A stretch of 64,000 bases of DNA, taken from NCBI RefSeq assembly GCF_009831455.1, contig NZ_WOWO01000003.1, positions 558,001-622,000 on the forward strand, given 5' to 3'. The stretch is from Salinirussus salinus. GTDB lineage: Archaea > Halobacteriota > Halobacteria > Halobacteriales > Haloarculaceae. The notes below the pieces were generated by a model, which had not been told where the DNA came from, ran no database searches, and saw only the letters and a list, made by a program, of their open reading frames with translations. Of the stretch, positions 50,502-58,741 are shown one piece after another. The translations under genes and the position numbers were made by a program. How positions within the stretch are numbered: the first letter of the stretch is position 1; every line of letters begins with the position of its first letter.

Positions 50502-51710
50502 ATGCAGTTCGGCATCTTCTACGAGCACCAGTTGCCCCGGCCCTGGGACGAGGGCGACGAGCGCCGTCTCTACCAGGAGGCCTTAGAGCAGGTCGAGCTG
50601 GCCGACGAGCTCGGTCTGGACTACGTCTGGGAGGTCGAACACCACTTCCTGGAGGAGTACAGCCACTCCTCGGCGCCGGAGGTGTTCCTCGCCGCCGCCG
50701 CCCGCAACACCGAGCAGATCAAGCTCGGTCACGGGATCAAACTGATGCCCCCCGAGTACAACCCACCCCCGAGAGTCGCCGAGGAGGTGGCGACGCTCGA
50801 CCTCGTTTCCGAGGGCCGCGTCCAGTGGGGCACCGGCGAGTCCGCGTCCCGGACCGAACTGGAGGGGTTCGGCGTCGAGCCGAGCGAGAAGTTCTCGAAG
50901 TGGCGGGAGGCCACCGAGCAGGTGGCGAACATGATGTCGATGGAGCCGTACCCGGGCTACGAGGGCGAACACTTCGAGATGCCCGCCCGCAACGTCGTCC
51001 CCAAGCCGATTCAGGACCCCCACCCGCCGCTGTGGATGGCCTGTTCGAGCCGGGAGATGATCGAGACCGCCGCCAGGTGTGGGGTGGGAGCGCTGTGTTT
51101 CGCCTTCGCCGACCCCGACGAGGCAGAACAGTGGGTCGACACCTACTACGAGACCTTCAGGGAGGAGTGTGTCCCCATCGGCCGGGCGGTCAACCCCAAC
51201 GTCGCGATGACCACCGGCTTCTCCTGTCACGAGGACCCCGACGTGGCGGAGGAGCGGGGTGCCGAAGGGTTCGCGTTCTTCCAGTACGCACTGGGACACT
51301 ACTACCAGTTCGGCGACCACACCCCCGGGGAGACGGACATCTGGGCGGAGTTCCAGGCCGCCGGCGGCGTCGACGCCCTCGATGAAGAGGACGTCCTGGA
51401 GTCGGCCATCGGGTCTCCCGAGGAGATCCGCGAGCACCTCAGGGGGTTCGAGGACGCCGGCGTCGACCAGGTCATCTTCGTCCAGCAGGGCGGCAACAAC
51501 GAACACGAGCACATCTGTCACTCCCTGGAACTGTTCGCCGAGGAGGTGATGCCGGAGTTCCACGACCGCGACGCCGAGCACCGCCGCCAGAAGCGGACAG
51601 AGCTCGAGCCCTACGTCGAGCGGGCGATGGAGCGCAAGGAGACCATGGAGCCGGTCGACGAGGACGACCTCCCCCTGGTCCACCCCTACGAGCGGGCCGC
51701 CGACGACTGA
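50502..51710 (+). CDS. LLM-class flavin/F420-dependent oxidoreductase
   Basis: A 402-residue luciferase-like monooxygenase-fold protein, different in branch from the two at 20-24 kb. It starts 'MQFGIFYEHQLPRPWDEGD' and shows 'DYVWEVEHHFLEEYSHSSAP', 'GVGALCFAFADPDEAEQW' and 'PPLWMACSSREMIETAARCG'. 'LGHGIKLMPPEYNPPPRVAE' fits the bacterial luciferase-like alkane monooxygenase group. It may use FMNH2 or F420. It lies in a CoA cluster, which suggests work on a fatty or terpenoid chain. A TATA-like GATACTTT lies about 25 bases upstream. Confidence 0.9.
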   Translation: MQFGIFYEHQLPRPWDEGDERRLYQEALEQVELADELGLDYVWEVEHHFLEEYSHSSAPEVFLAAAARNTEQIKLGHGIKLMPPEYNPPPRVAEEVATLDLVSEGRVQWGTGESASRTELEGFGVEPSEKFSKWREATEQVANMMSMEPYPGYEGEHFEMPARNVVPKPIQDPHPPLWMACSSREMIETAARCGVGALCFAFADPDEAEQWVDTYYETFREECVPIGRAVNPNVAMTTGFSCHEDPDVAEERGAEGFAFFQYALGHYYQFGDHTPGETDIWAEFQAAGGVDALDEEDVLESAIGSPEEIREHLRGFEDAGVDQVIFVQQGGNNEHEHICHSLELFAEEVMPEFHDRDAEHRRQKRTELEPYVERAMERKETMEPVDEDDLPLVHPYERAADD

Positions 51711-51782
51711 GCCCGGGTCGCCCGAGGCCGGCGCCCCCCTTCAATCGCAAACGTGTGGGACGTTTCCACGTGTGCCATCCAC

Positions 51783-51790
51783 ATTTATCA
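51783..51790 (+). promoter_or_regulatory. TATA box of the 51813 gene
   Basis: ATTTATCA ends 22 bases before the ATG at 51813. Confidence 0.65.
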
Positions 51791-51812
51791 GGGTGGAACG
51801 TAAGGGAAGTTC

Positions 51813-53009
51813 ATGGACTTCAGTGTCCCCTCGGAAGCGAAACAGATCAACAAGGCGTTGGACGACTTTATCGAGCAGGAGGTCGACCCGCTGGAGAGCG
51901 AGCACCCCGAGTTCCTGGGGGAGGACTACGAGCGACACATCGTCGACGAGGACCACTACCAGGTCCCCGAGTACCGCGACATCGTCGAGCAGATCCGCAA
52001 GAAGTCAGTCGAGGCGGGCTTCTACGGCATGTCGATGCCAGAAGAGGTCGGCGGGGGCGGCGTCGACATCCTCACCCGCGGCATCGTCGGCGAGCACCTC
52101 GCCAACCGGCCGCCGGGCTTTCACAGCGCCATCCTCGGCGGGGCGGGCGGCCCGACGCCCATCCTGATGGAACTCGACGACGAACAGCGCGAGGAGTACC
52201 TCTACCCCGTCATGGAGGGGGAGAAGACGACCTGCTTCGCGCTGACCGAGCCCGACCACGGCAGCGACCCCCACTTCATGGACTCCACCGCCGAGAAGGA
52301 CGGCGACGAGTGGGTCATCAACGGGAACAAGTACTGGATCACCAACGGCCCCTACGCCGACTTCGCGATGGTCTTCGCCCGGACCTCCGGCGAGCCCGGT
52401 GACTACGGGGGGATCACCTGTTTCCTCGTCAACGACGACAACCCCGGCTTCAGCGTCGAGAAGGTCCACCGGACGATGGGCCTGACGCCGGGCGGGCAGG
52501 CCGAACTCCGCTTCGACGACTGCCGGGTTCCCGAGGACCAGATCCTCGGCGAGGTCGACGAGGGCTTCACCGCCGCGATGGAGTGGATCGGCGGCGGCCG
52601 GATCAACATCGCTGCGGCCGCGGTCGGCAACGCGCAGTTCCTGCTGGACCTGGCCGTCGACTACGCCCGCGAGCGCGAGACCTTCGGCAAGCCCATCGGC
52701 CACCGCCAGGGCATCTCCTTCCAGATCGCCGACCTGGCGACCGACATCGAGCAGGCCCGCCAGCTCTACCGGTACGCCGCCTGGAAGATCGACCAGGGCG
52801 ACCGCGCCCGCAAGGAGGAGTCGATGGCCAAGCTGCGGGGCGCTGAGCTCCAGAACAAGGCCGCCGACATCGCGATGCAGGTCTACGGCGGCGCCGGCTT
52901 CATGAAGGACCAGCCCATCGAGCGCCAGTACCGTAGCGCCCGCGTGCTGCGGATCTTCGAGGGAACCGACGAGATCCAGAAGCGGACCATCGCCCGCGAG
53001 CTGATCTGA
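51813..53009 (+). CDS. Acyl-CoA dehydrogenase
   Basis: A 398-residue FAD-dependent acyl-CoA dehydrogenase of the standard type. 'CFALTEPDHGSDPHFMDSTA' covers the flavin, 'DEWVINGNKYWITNGPYADF' follows, and 'YARERETFGKPIGHRQGISF' is the substrate-binding helix. The catalytic base region is 'RIFEGTDEIQKRTIARELI', with the usual Glu, in contrast to the gene at 24185. It begins 102 bases after the LLM gene and has its own TATA box. It probably acts in beta-oxidation with the SDR and thiolase here. Confidence 0.93.
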   Translation: MDFSVPSEAKQINKALDDFIEQEVDPLESEHPEFLGEDYERHIVDEDHYQVPEYRDIVEQIRKKSVEAGFYGMSMPEEVGGGGVDILTRGIVGEHLANRPPGFHSAILGGAGGPTPILMELDDEQREEYLYPVMEGEKTTCFALTEPDHGSDPHFMDSTAEKDGDEWVINGNKYWITNGPYADFAMVFARTSGEPGDYGGITCFLVNDDNPGFSVEKVHRTMGLTPGGQAELRFDDCRVPEDQILGEVDEGFTAAMEWIGGGRINIAAAAVGNAQFLLDLAVDYARERETFGKPIGHRQGISFQIADLATDIEQARQLYRYAAWKIDQGDRARKEESMAKLRGAELQNKAADIAMQVYGGAGFMKDQPIERQYRSARVLRIFEGTDEIQKRTIARELI

Positions 53010-53083
53010 GGGGTCGACACACCGGTCGGCACGACCGCGTTTCTCCTGCCGTCTTTTTGTTCGCTCCGCCCGTAGCCGTCGGC

Positions 53084-53815
53084 ATGTCCGAGACACTCGA
53101 CGGACGGACCGCGGTCGTCACCGGCGCGAGTTCCGGGATCGGAGCGGAGAGCGCACGCGCGCTCGCCGACGCCGGTGCGACCGTGGTCCTCGCCGCCCGC
53201 AGCGAGGATGCCATCGAGGAGGTGGCCGCCGATATCCGGGAGACCACAGAGGCCGACGCCGTCGCCGTCCCGACCGACGTGACCGAGGAGGCGGCCGTCG
53301 AGGCGCTGGTCGACGAAGCGGTCGAGACCTTCGGCGGGCTGGACGTACTCGTCAACAACGCAGGCGTCGCCCGCGGCAGCGACGTCGAGGAGATGACCAC
53401 GGAGGAGTACCGGACGATGATGGCGGTCAACGCCGACGGGATGTTCTTCGCCACCCGGGCCGCCCTCCCGCACCTCCGGGAGACGGGCGGGACGCTGGTC
53501 TTCGTCGGCTCCTTCGCCGGGAAGTTCCCCCGGCCGTTCAACCCCGTTTACGCCGCCACCAAGTTCTGGACCCGCGGGTTCGCCCAGAGCGTCTCCGCGC
53601 AGGTCGGCGGGGACGTCGGCGTGACCGTCATCAACCCCTCCGAGGTGCGGACGAAGTTCGGCGACGGCTGGTCGATGGAGGAACTGTACGACGAGGGTGA
53701 GGTTACGGAGCCCGAGGAGGTGGCGGAGGCGGTTGTCTTCGCCGCCGAGTGCTCGCCGTCGATGGTCAGCGAACTCGACCTCTACCGCCGGGACAAGTTC
53801 GAGGACATGTTCTGA
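53084..53815 (+). CDS. Short-chain dehydrogenase/reductase (SDR)
   Basis: A 243-residue Rossmann oxidoreductase. The cofactor motif is 'VVTGASSGIGAESARALADA'. The Arg in 'VVLAARSEDA' (second beta strand) suggests NADP(H) preference. The NNAG motif is 'LVNNAGVARGSD', the catalytic Tyr-x3-Lys is 'YAATKFWTRGFAQS', and the Ser is in 'LVFVGSFAG'. A role as 3-oxoacyl reductase or 3-hydroxyacyl dehydrogenase in this CoA cluster is plausible. ATG at 53084 was preferred; an in-frame start at 53057 lacks support. Confidence 0.93.
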   Translation: MSETLDGRTAVVTGASSGIGAESARALADAGATVVLAARSEDAIEEVAADIRETTEADAVAVPTDVTEEAAVEALVDEAVETFGGLDVLVNNAGVARGSDVEEMTTEEYRTMMAVNADGMFFATRAALPHLRETGGTLVFVGSFAGKFPRPFNPVYAATKFWTRGFAQSVSAQVGGDVGVTVINPSEVRTKFGDGWSMEELYDEGEVTEPEEVAEAVVFAAECSPSMVSELDLYRRDKFEDMF

Positions 53816-53854
53816 GGCGTATGTTGAGCTGGACGTTTCCGAGAGCACTGGGAA

Positions 53855-54074
53855 CAGCGAGAAAGCCCCCGGCGGCTGCCGGCTGCGCCTCGCTGCGCTC
53901 CTCGGTCGCTACACTCCCTGCGGTGCTTACGTCGTCTCGCTCGGCGAGCCGCCGGCCCCTTTCAATCCCGCCCGATTCGGCTGTCCAGGCTGGGCGGGAC
54001 TGAAAGGGGCGACCTGTTCGCCTGCGGTCCTTACGTCGCCCACCGTCGTCGAACAGGTCGGGGCTTTCTCGCTG
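53855..54074. repeat. Dispersed modular hairpin element, copy D (MITE-like, 15-bp perfect terminal inverted repeats)
   Basis: Fills most of the 305-base gap between two convergent genes. The ends are CAGCGAGAAAGCCCC (53855-53869) and its exact complement (54060-54074). Inside are two stem modules: CCGGCGGCT 53869-53877 with AGCCGCCGG 53947-53955, and CGACCTGTTCG 54010-54020 with CGAACAGGTCG 54050-54060. Between the modules lies a central hairpin with 18-base arms (53956-53973 and 53992-54009, one mismatch). Both loops contain CTGCGGT, one base, then CTTACGTCG. No clear target-site duplication is visible. It contains no gene. Confidence 0.78.
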
Positions 54075-54120
54075 TCGTGGAGCGTATCACTGGTGGTCTT
54101 CCCGAACTAGATACCCCAAC

Positions 54121-55755
54121 TCACTCGGCCTCACTCTCCTCCAGCTTGTACCGCTGAACCTTCCCCGTGGCCGTCTTGGGGAGTTCCTCGACGAACTCGA
54201 CGTCCCGGGGGTAGGCGTGGCGGGCCTGCTGTTCCTTGACGTGCTGTTTGATCTCCTCGGCGGCCGCCTCGGGGTCGTCGGGTTGTTCGGTCGGGACGAC
54301 GAAGGCCTTGACCCGCTGGCCGCGTTGCTCGTCCGGCACCCCGACCACGGCGGCCTCGGCCACGATATCCCGCTCCATCAGGCTATTTTCCACCTCGAAG
54401 GGACCGATCCGGTAGCCCGAGGAGATGATCACGTCGTCGCCCCGGCCCTCGTACCAGTAGTAGCCGTCCTCGTCCTGGTGAGCGAGGTCGTCGGTGAGCA
54501 TCCAGCCGTCGTGGAAGGCGGCCTCGGTCTTCTCGGGCATCCCCCAGTACCGGTCCATCAGCAGCCACTCGCGGGGTTTGACCGCGATCTCGCCGGTCTC
54601 GCCTTGCTCGACGGGCTCGCGGGTCTCGGGGTCCAGAAGTGTCACCTCGTAACCGGGACAGGGCAGCCCCATCGACCCCGGCTTCACCTCCACGTCGAGT
54701 CCGGCGTAGTTGTTGACGACCATCCCGCCCTCCGTCAGGCCGTAGCCGTCGTGGACGGTCAGGCCGAAGTGGTCGCGGAACCAGTCGACCACCTCGGGGT
54801 TGAGCGGCTCGCCCGCGCTGTGGAGCACCCGCAGGTCCCCGAAGCTTCGCCCCTCCAGTAGCTCCTCGCCGCCGGCGATGATCCCCCGATAGGCGCTCGG
54901 GGCCGCGCCCAGCACCGAGATGTCGTGGTCGGACAGAATCCCCACCCAGCGGTCGGCGTCGAACTGCCCCGAGTGCAGCACCCGGGTCGCGCCGAAGGCC
55001 ATCGGCGCGAAGCCCGTGGTAAAGAGGCCGAACGACCAGCTCGGGTCGGCCGCCCCCCAGACCACGTCGTCGGGCTGTACGTCGAGGACGTACTTCGTGT
55101 GCGGATACAGCACCGGCAACACCTTGTGCGGGAGGACGACCCCCTTCGGCGGGCCGGTGGTTCCGGAGGTGTACTGCATCGTGCAGGGGTCGTCCATCGA
55201 CGTGCGGGCGACCTCGTAATCGGGCGAGCGGTCGGCGACGAGGTCGCTGTACGTGTGGTCCGCGGCCGGGTCCGCGCCGACGCTGACCGTCGTCAGGTCC
55301 GCGGTGTCGACCGCGGCGACGGTGTCGGCGTGGTCGGCGCCGTAGACCAGCACCTCGGGCTCGGAGTCCTCGACCCGGTACTCCACGGCCCCGGTCTCGA
55401 ACGCCGTAAAGAGCGGGACGTGGACGGCACCGGTCTTCCAGACTCCCAGGATCGTGACGATCGTCTCCGGGACCTTCGGGAGCAGCGTCGTCACGCGGTC
55501 GCCGCGCTCGACGCCCAGTGCTTCGAGCGCGTTCGCCACCTGATTCGAGCGCTCCTGCAGGTCGCCGAAAGTGTACTCCTCCAGACCCCCGTCGGAGTCG
55601 ACCCACGCGAAGCCCACGTCGCCGGAGCCGGCGTGGCGGTCACACGCCTCGTGGGCGACGTTCAGCTCCTCGGGTGCGTCCCAGTCGTAGGTCTCCAGGG
55701 CGTCGCTCCACTCGAAGGCGTCGTACGCGGCCTGGTAGTCGGGCTTGTTCGTCAT
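54121..55755 (-). CDS. Acyl-CoA synthetase (acetyl/medium-chain type)
   Basis: A 544-residue AMP-forming acyl-CoA synthetase of the acetyl/medium-chain branch. The P-loop is 'QYTSGTTGPPKGVVLPHKV', 'WGAADPSWSFGLFTTGFAP' is the second motif, 'VHDGYGLTEGGMVVNNY' the adenine site, and 'GYYWYEGRGDDVIISSGYRI' the hinge. The catalytic Lys is in 'LPKTATGKVQRYKL'. It is separate from the ligases at 10000 and 32271, so the window holds three activating enzymes of different branches. ATG at 55755; a hairpin lies between its TATA and its start. Confidence 0.93.
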   Translation of the reverse strand: MTNKPDYQAAYDAFEWSDALETYDWDAPEELNVAHEACDRHAGSGDVGFAWVDSDGGLEEYTFGDLQERSNQVANALEALGVERGDRVTTLLPKVPETIVTILGVWKTGAVHVPLFTAFETGAVEYRVEDSEPEVLVYGADHADTVAAVDTADLTTVSVGADPAADHTYSDLVADRSPDYEVARTSMDDPCTMQYTSGTTGPPKGVVLPHKVLPVLYPHTKYVLDVQPDDVVWGAADPSWSFGLFTTGFAPMAFGATRVLHSGQFDADRWVGILSDHDISVLGAAPSAYRGIIAGGEELLEGRSFGDLRVLHSAGEPLNPEVVDWFRDHFGLTVHDGYGLTEGGMVVNNYAGLDVEVKPGSMGLPCPGYEVTLLDPETREPVEQGETGEIAVKPREWLLMDRYWGMPEKTEAAFHDGWMLTDDLAHQDEDGYYWYEGRGDDVIISSGYRIGPFEVENSLMERDIVAEAAVVGVPDEQRGQRVKAFVVPTEQPDDPEAAAEEIKQHVKEQQARHAYPRDVEFVEELPKTATGKVQRYKLEESEAE

Positions 55756-55758
55756 CGG

Positions 55759-55781
55759 CAGCCACGTCTCGGCGGTGGCTG
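55759..55781. promoter_or_regulatory. Inverted repeat in the start region of the acyl-CoA synthetase gene
   Basis: CAGCCAC (55759-55765) and GTGGCTG (55775-55781) form a 7-bp inverted repeat just before the ATG at 55755. The TATA-like CGTATAAC (minus strand, near 55780-55787) overlaps one arm. It may be an operator. Confidence 0.45.
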
Positions 55782-55852
55782 TTATACGTTCCGGGCTGAC
55801 GGCGCCCTCTGACCGAAGAGTTATGCCGGTCCCGGGAGCACCGGGGGACGCC

Positions 55853-56593
55853 ATGCAAGACATCGACAACATCGCGGTCGTCGGCGGCGGGGTCATGGGC
55901 AGCGGGATCGGACAGGTGTTCCTCCAGAACGGCTACACCGTCTCGATCCGGGATATCGACGGGGATATTCTCGACGAGGCCGAGGAGCGCATCGAGAGCG
56001 GCAACTACGGGCTCGACCGGGCCGTGGAGGGCGGCTATCTCACCGAGGCGGAACGCGAGGACGCCCTGGACCGGCTGACGCTCACGACGGATCTGGAGGA
56101 GGCTGTCGAGGACGCCGACCTGTTGATCGAGGCGGTCACCGAGGACCTCTCGCTGAAGGGGCGGGTGTTCCAGGAGATCGACGAGGCGACCGAGGAGATC
56201 CCGCTGTACTCGAACACGAGCGGCTTCTCGGTGACCAGCATCGCCAACGCGGTCTCGGACCCCTCGCGGGTGGCGGTCGCCCACTTCTTCAACCCGGCGC
56301 CGGTCATGCCGCTGGTCGAGGTCGTCCAGTCCGAGCAGACCGACCAGGAGGTGGTGGACCTGATGGAGGCCCTCTGCGAGGAGGTCGGCAAGGAGCCGAT
56401 CGTCATCGACGACGCTCCCGGGGAGTACGGCTTCGTCGCCAACCGGTGTTACGCGGCCATGCGCGAGGAGGCCCAGAAGGTCGTCGACGAGGGGGTCGCC
56501 ACGAAAGAGCAGGTCGACACCGCGATGGAGGAGGGGTACAACCTCCCCGTCGGCCCGTTCTCGCTGGCCGGCCTCGGCGAGGAGTGGGACTGA
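55853..56593 (+). CDS. 3-hydroxyacyl-CoA dehydrogenase, short at the C-terminus
   Basis: A 246-residue enzyme that oxidises 3-hydroxyacyl-CoA with NAD. The Rossmann motif is 'AVVGGGVMGSGIGQVFLQNG', the catalytic His lies in 'RVAVAHFFNPAPVMPLVEVV', and 'PGEYGFVANRCYAAMREEAQ' starts the C-terminal domain. Members usually have about 280-290 residues; this one stops soon after 'YNLPVGPFSLAGLGEEWD', so the last helices of the C-terminal (dimerisation) domain are missing. The start at 55853 fits the Rossmann strand. It is divergent from the acyl-CoA synthetase, with 97 bases between. Confidence 0.88.
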   Translation: MQDIDNIAVVGGGVMGSGIGQVFLQNGYTVSIRDIDGDILDEAEERIESGNYGLDRAVEGGYLTEAEREDALDRLTLTTDLEEAVEDADLLIEAVTEDLSLKGRVFQEIDEATEEIPLYSNTSGFSVTSIANAVSDPSRVAVAHFFNPAPVMPLVEVVQSEQTDQEVVDLMEALCEEVGKEPIVIDDAPGEYGFVANRCYAAMREEAQKVVDEGVATKEQVDTAMEEGYNLPVGPFSLAGLGEEWD

Positions 56594-56706
56594 CGGCCGG
56601 AGCGGGGGCGAGCGCGCGTCTGCGGTCGAATGCGAGTGCGTGAGCCCGGTCGCGGGACCGGGAGACTTTTTTCACCGTGGTGCGTTCAGCCGAGTCGGAC
56701 CTCCGT

Positions 56707-58008
56707 GTGACACGGTTCAGATCCATCGCACTCCTGAAGAACAGGGAGTTCGCGGCACTGGCCGGGACGGCCTTCGCGCGCAGTCAGGCGTACTCGACGA
56801 TCCTCATCGCGCTCGCCCTCTATGCCGACGTCTTCGAGACCACCGGGTTCGTCGAGGGGCTGTTCGGCGCCGGCTTCGCGCTGGTCCAGCTGATCATCGT
56901 CCTCCCGCTCGGACGGAAGGTCGACACCGGCAACGCCAAGCGGTGGCTGCTCGCCGGCTTTCTGGTCAACATCGTCGTCTTCGTCGGCTTCATCTTCGTC
57001 CAAAACGCCGTTCACGTGGTTCTGGTGCGGATGCTCCAGGGACTGGGCGCGAGCATCCTCTGGATCACCGGGACGGCCGTCGTCGGCGAGATCAGCCCCG
57101 ACGAGGGCCAGGGGCTGTGGCTGGGCTCGTACAACCAGGTCGCCTCCTTCTCCTCGATGGCCGGCGACCTGCTCGGGGGGTATCTGCTGTACGCCTACGG
57201 ATTCACGCTGCCCTACCTCGTCCTGACGGGGATCACCATCGGCTCGTTCGTTCTCGTGCTCGTCGCGCTCCGGGACAACCCCGGCGGGCAAAAAGACCCA
57301 GAGGAATCGGGGAGCGTCGAGACCTTCCGCTCGCTTCTGGGTCTGCCGATGCTGCGGGCGCTGGTGGGCTTTCGCTTCGCTTTCAGCTTCGGGAAGATGG
57401 CAGTCATCATCTTCCTGCCCATCTACGCCCGCACGACCTTCGGGATCTCCGCCTTCGCAATCGGGTGGATCCTCGCCGGCGGGAAGCTCGTCAAGGGGCT
57501 GCTCCAGGGGTTCGTCGGGAACCTCACGGACCAGTACGGCCGGAAACACCACTTCGTCGCCGCCGGCGCGCTGCTGTACGGGGTCGGCGTCGCGGCGATC
57601 CCGCTTGCCGGCTACGCCGAGGGGGCGCTTCCAACGGTGACCGTCAGCCTCCTCGGGGACACGCAGGTGCTCGGCGGCGCCTTCTTCGCGCTGTTCGGTG
57701 CGTACCTGCTGCTCGGGGTTGCCGACTCGCTCCGGCTGCCCGCGAGCATGTCGCTGTTCGTCGACGAGGGCTCGCAGTACGACTCCGTCGCGAGCGCGAT
57801 GTCGCTGCGCTCTATCTCCTGGAAGGTAGGGCAGATCGCCGGTCCCGTCGTCGTCGGCGTGACCATCGACGTTCTGGACCCGACCGCCGGCTTCCTGCTC
57901 GCGGCGGCGTTCATCGGCGTCGCGACCGTCGCCTTCACCGTCACCGCCCGCCGCGCCCACGCCGACCGGCCCGTCGACGCGCCCGTTCCCGACACCTCCG
58001 ACGACTGA
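56707..58008 (+). CDS. MFS transporter
   Basis: A 433-residue, 12-helix major facilitator. Motif A is 'LPLGRKVDTGNAKRWLLAGF', an Arg/Asp/Lys-rich loop; the second-half loop is 'VGNLTDQYGRKHHFV'. The stretch 'LLGVADSLRLPASMSLFVDE' is distinctive, but I do not recognise the substrate. The GTG at 56707 was chosen because a T-rich TATA-like run (ACTTTTTTC) ends 33 bases upstream. In-frame GTGs at 56677 and 56680 would lie too close to that box, but they are possible. Confidence 0.85.
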   Translation: MTRFRSIALLKNREFAALAGTAFARSQAYSTILIALALYADVFETTGFVEGLFGAGFALVQLIIVLPLGRKVDTGNAKRWLLAGFLVNIVVFVGFIFVQNAVHVVLVRMLQGLGASILWITGTAVVGEISPDEGQGLWLGSYNQVASFSSMAGDLLGGYLLYAYGFTLPYLVLTGITIGSFVLVLVALRDNPGGQKDPEESGSVETFRSLLGLPMLRALVGFRFAFSFGKMAVIIFLPIYARTTFGISAFAIGWILAGGKLVKGLLQGFVGNLTDQYGRKHHFVAAGALLYGVGVAAIPLAGYAEGALPTVTVSLLGDTQVLGGAFFALFGAYLLLGVADSLRLPASMSLFVDEGSQYDSVASAMSLRSISWKVGQIAGPVVVGVTIDVLDPTAGFLLAAAFIGVATVAFTVTARRAHADRPVDAPVPDTSDD

Positions 58009-58070
58009 CGCCACTCTCCGTCCCGGGCTGTGCCCCAAAGCGTTGTACCGCCCGGGCCACAGGCTCCGGT

Positions 58071-58682
58071 ATGGACTGGGACGAGCGCTTTCGCCGCGGC
58101 GAGTATCCACAGGACCCCGACCCCTCTCCGCTGCTCCGGGCGTACGTCGAGGACTTTCCCGACGGCCGGGCGATGGACGTGGCGACGGGAACCGGGCGAA
58201 ACGCCCTCTTCCTCGCCGAGGCCGGCTACGAGGTCGACGCGCTGGACCAGTCACGCGAGGGGCTGCGGGTCACCCGCGAAAACGCCCGCGAGCGCGGCGT
58301 CGCCGACCGCCTCTCGCCGGTCCAGACCGACGTCCCCTCCCACGGATTCCCGACCGAGCGCTACGCCGTCGTCACCGTCAGCTTCTACCGCGCTGTCGAC
58401 CGGTTTCCCGACATCAAGGAGGCGCTCGTTCCCGGCGGCTACCTCTTCGTCGAACACCACCTCCGCTCGACCGACGAGACTCCCTCGGGGCCGAGCACCG
58501 ACCGCTACCGCTTCGCGGCCAACGAACTCCTGCACGCCTGTCTCGACCTCACGGTGCTGTACTACGACGAGACCACCGAGGAACGGCCCGACGACCGCCG
58601 TCGGGCGAGCACGCGCATCCTCGCCCGCAAGTCGACGGGCACCGCCCAGTCCTACCCGCCGCGACACCAGCACGACGGCTGA
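58071..58682 (+). CDS. Class I SAM-dependent methyltransferase (TehB-like)
   Basis: A 203-residue methyltransferase. The SAM-binding motif I is 'AMDVATGTGRNALFLAEAGY', followed by 'DALDQSREGL' with the ribose-binding Asp and 'VVTVSFYRAVDRFPDIKEAL' for motifs IV-V. 'DERFRRGEYPQDPDPSPLLR' at the start is typical of the TehB/small-molecule branch. The acceptor is unknown. The start is ATG at 58071. Confidence 0.9.
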   Translation: MDWDERFRRGEYPQDPDPSPLLRAYVEDFPDGRAMDVATGTGRNALFLAEAGYEVDALDQSREGLRVTRENARERGVADRLSPVQTDVPSHGFPTERYAVVTVSFYRAVDRFPDIKEALVPGGYLFVEHHLRSTDETPSGPSTDRYRFAANELLHACLDLTVLYYDETTEERPDDRRRASTRILARKSTGTAQSYPPRHQHDG

Positions 58683-58712
58683 CCCGTGCCACGGCTGCCG
58701 CCGGGGAAGACG

Positions 58713-58718
58713 TTTATC
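58713..58718 (+). promoter_or_regulatory. TATA-like box of the 58742 gene
   Basis: TTTATC ends 23 bases before the ATG at 58742. Confidence 0.5.
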
Positions 58719-58741
58719 ACACCCGGTCGAACCCGCCGTCG

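Noticed and set aside
53855-54074. A bidirectional transcription terminator between convergent genes
   Set aside because: Related copies lie in divergent and same-direction gaps, and archaeal terminators are mainly T-runs, which are missing here.
56640-58682. A 680-codon frame joining MFS and methyltransferase regions
   Set aside because: The first two thirds is an Arg/Gly-rich shadow of the MFS gene; only the methyltransferase part from 58071 is coding.
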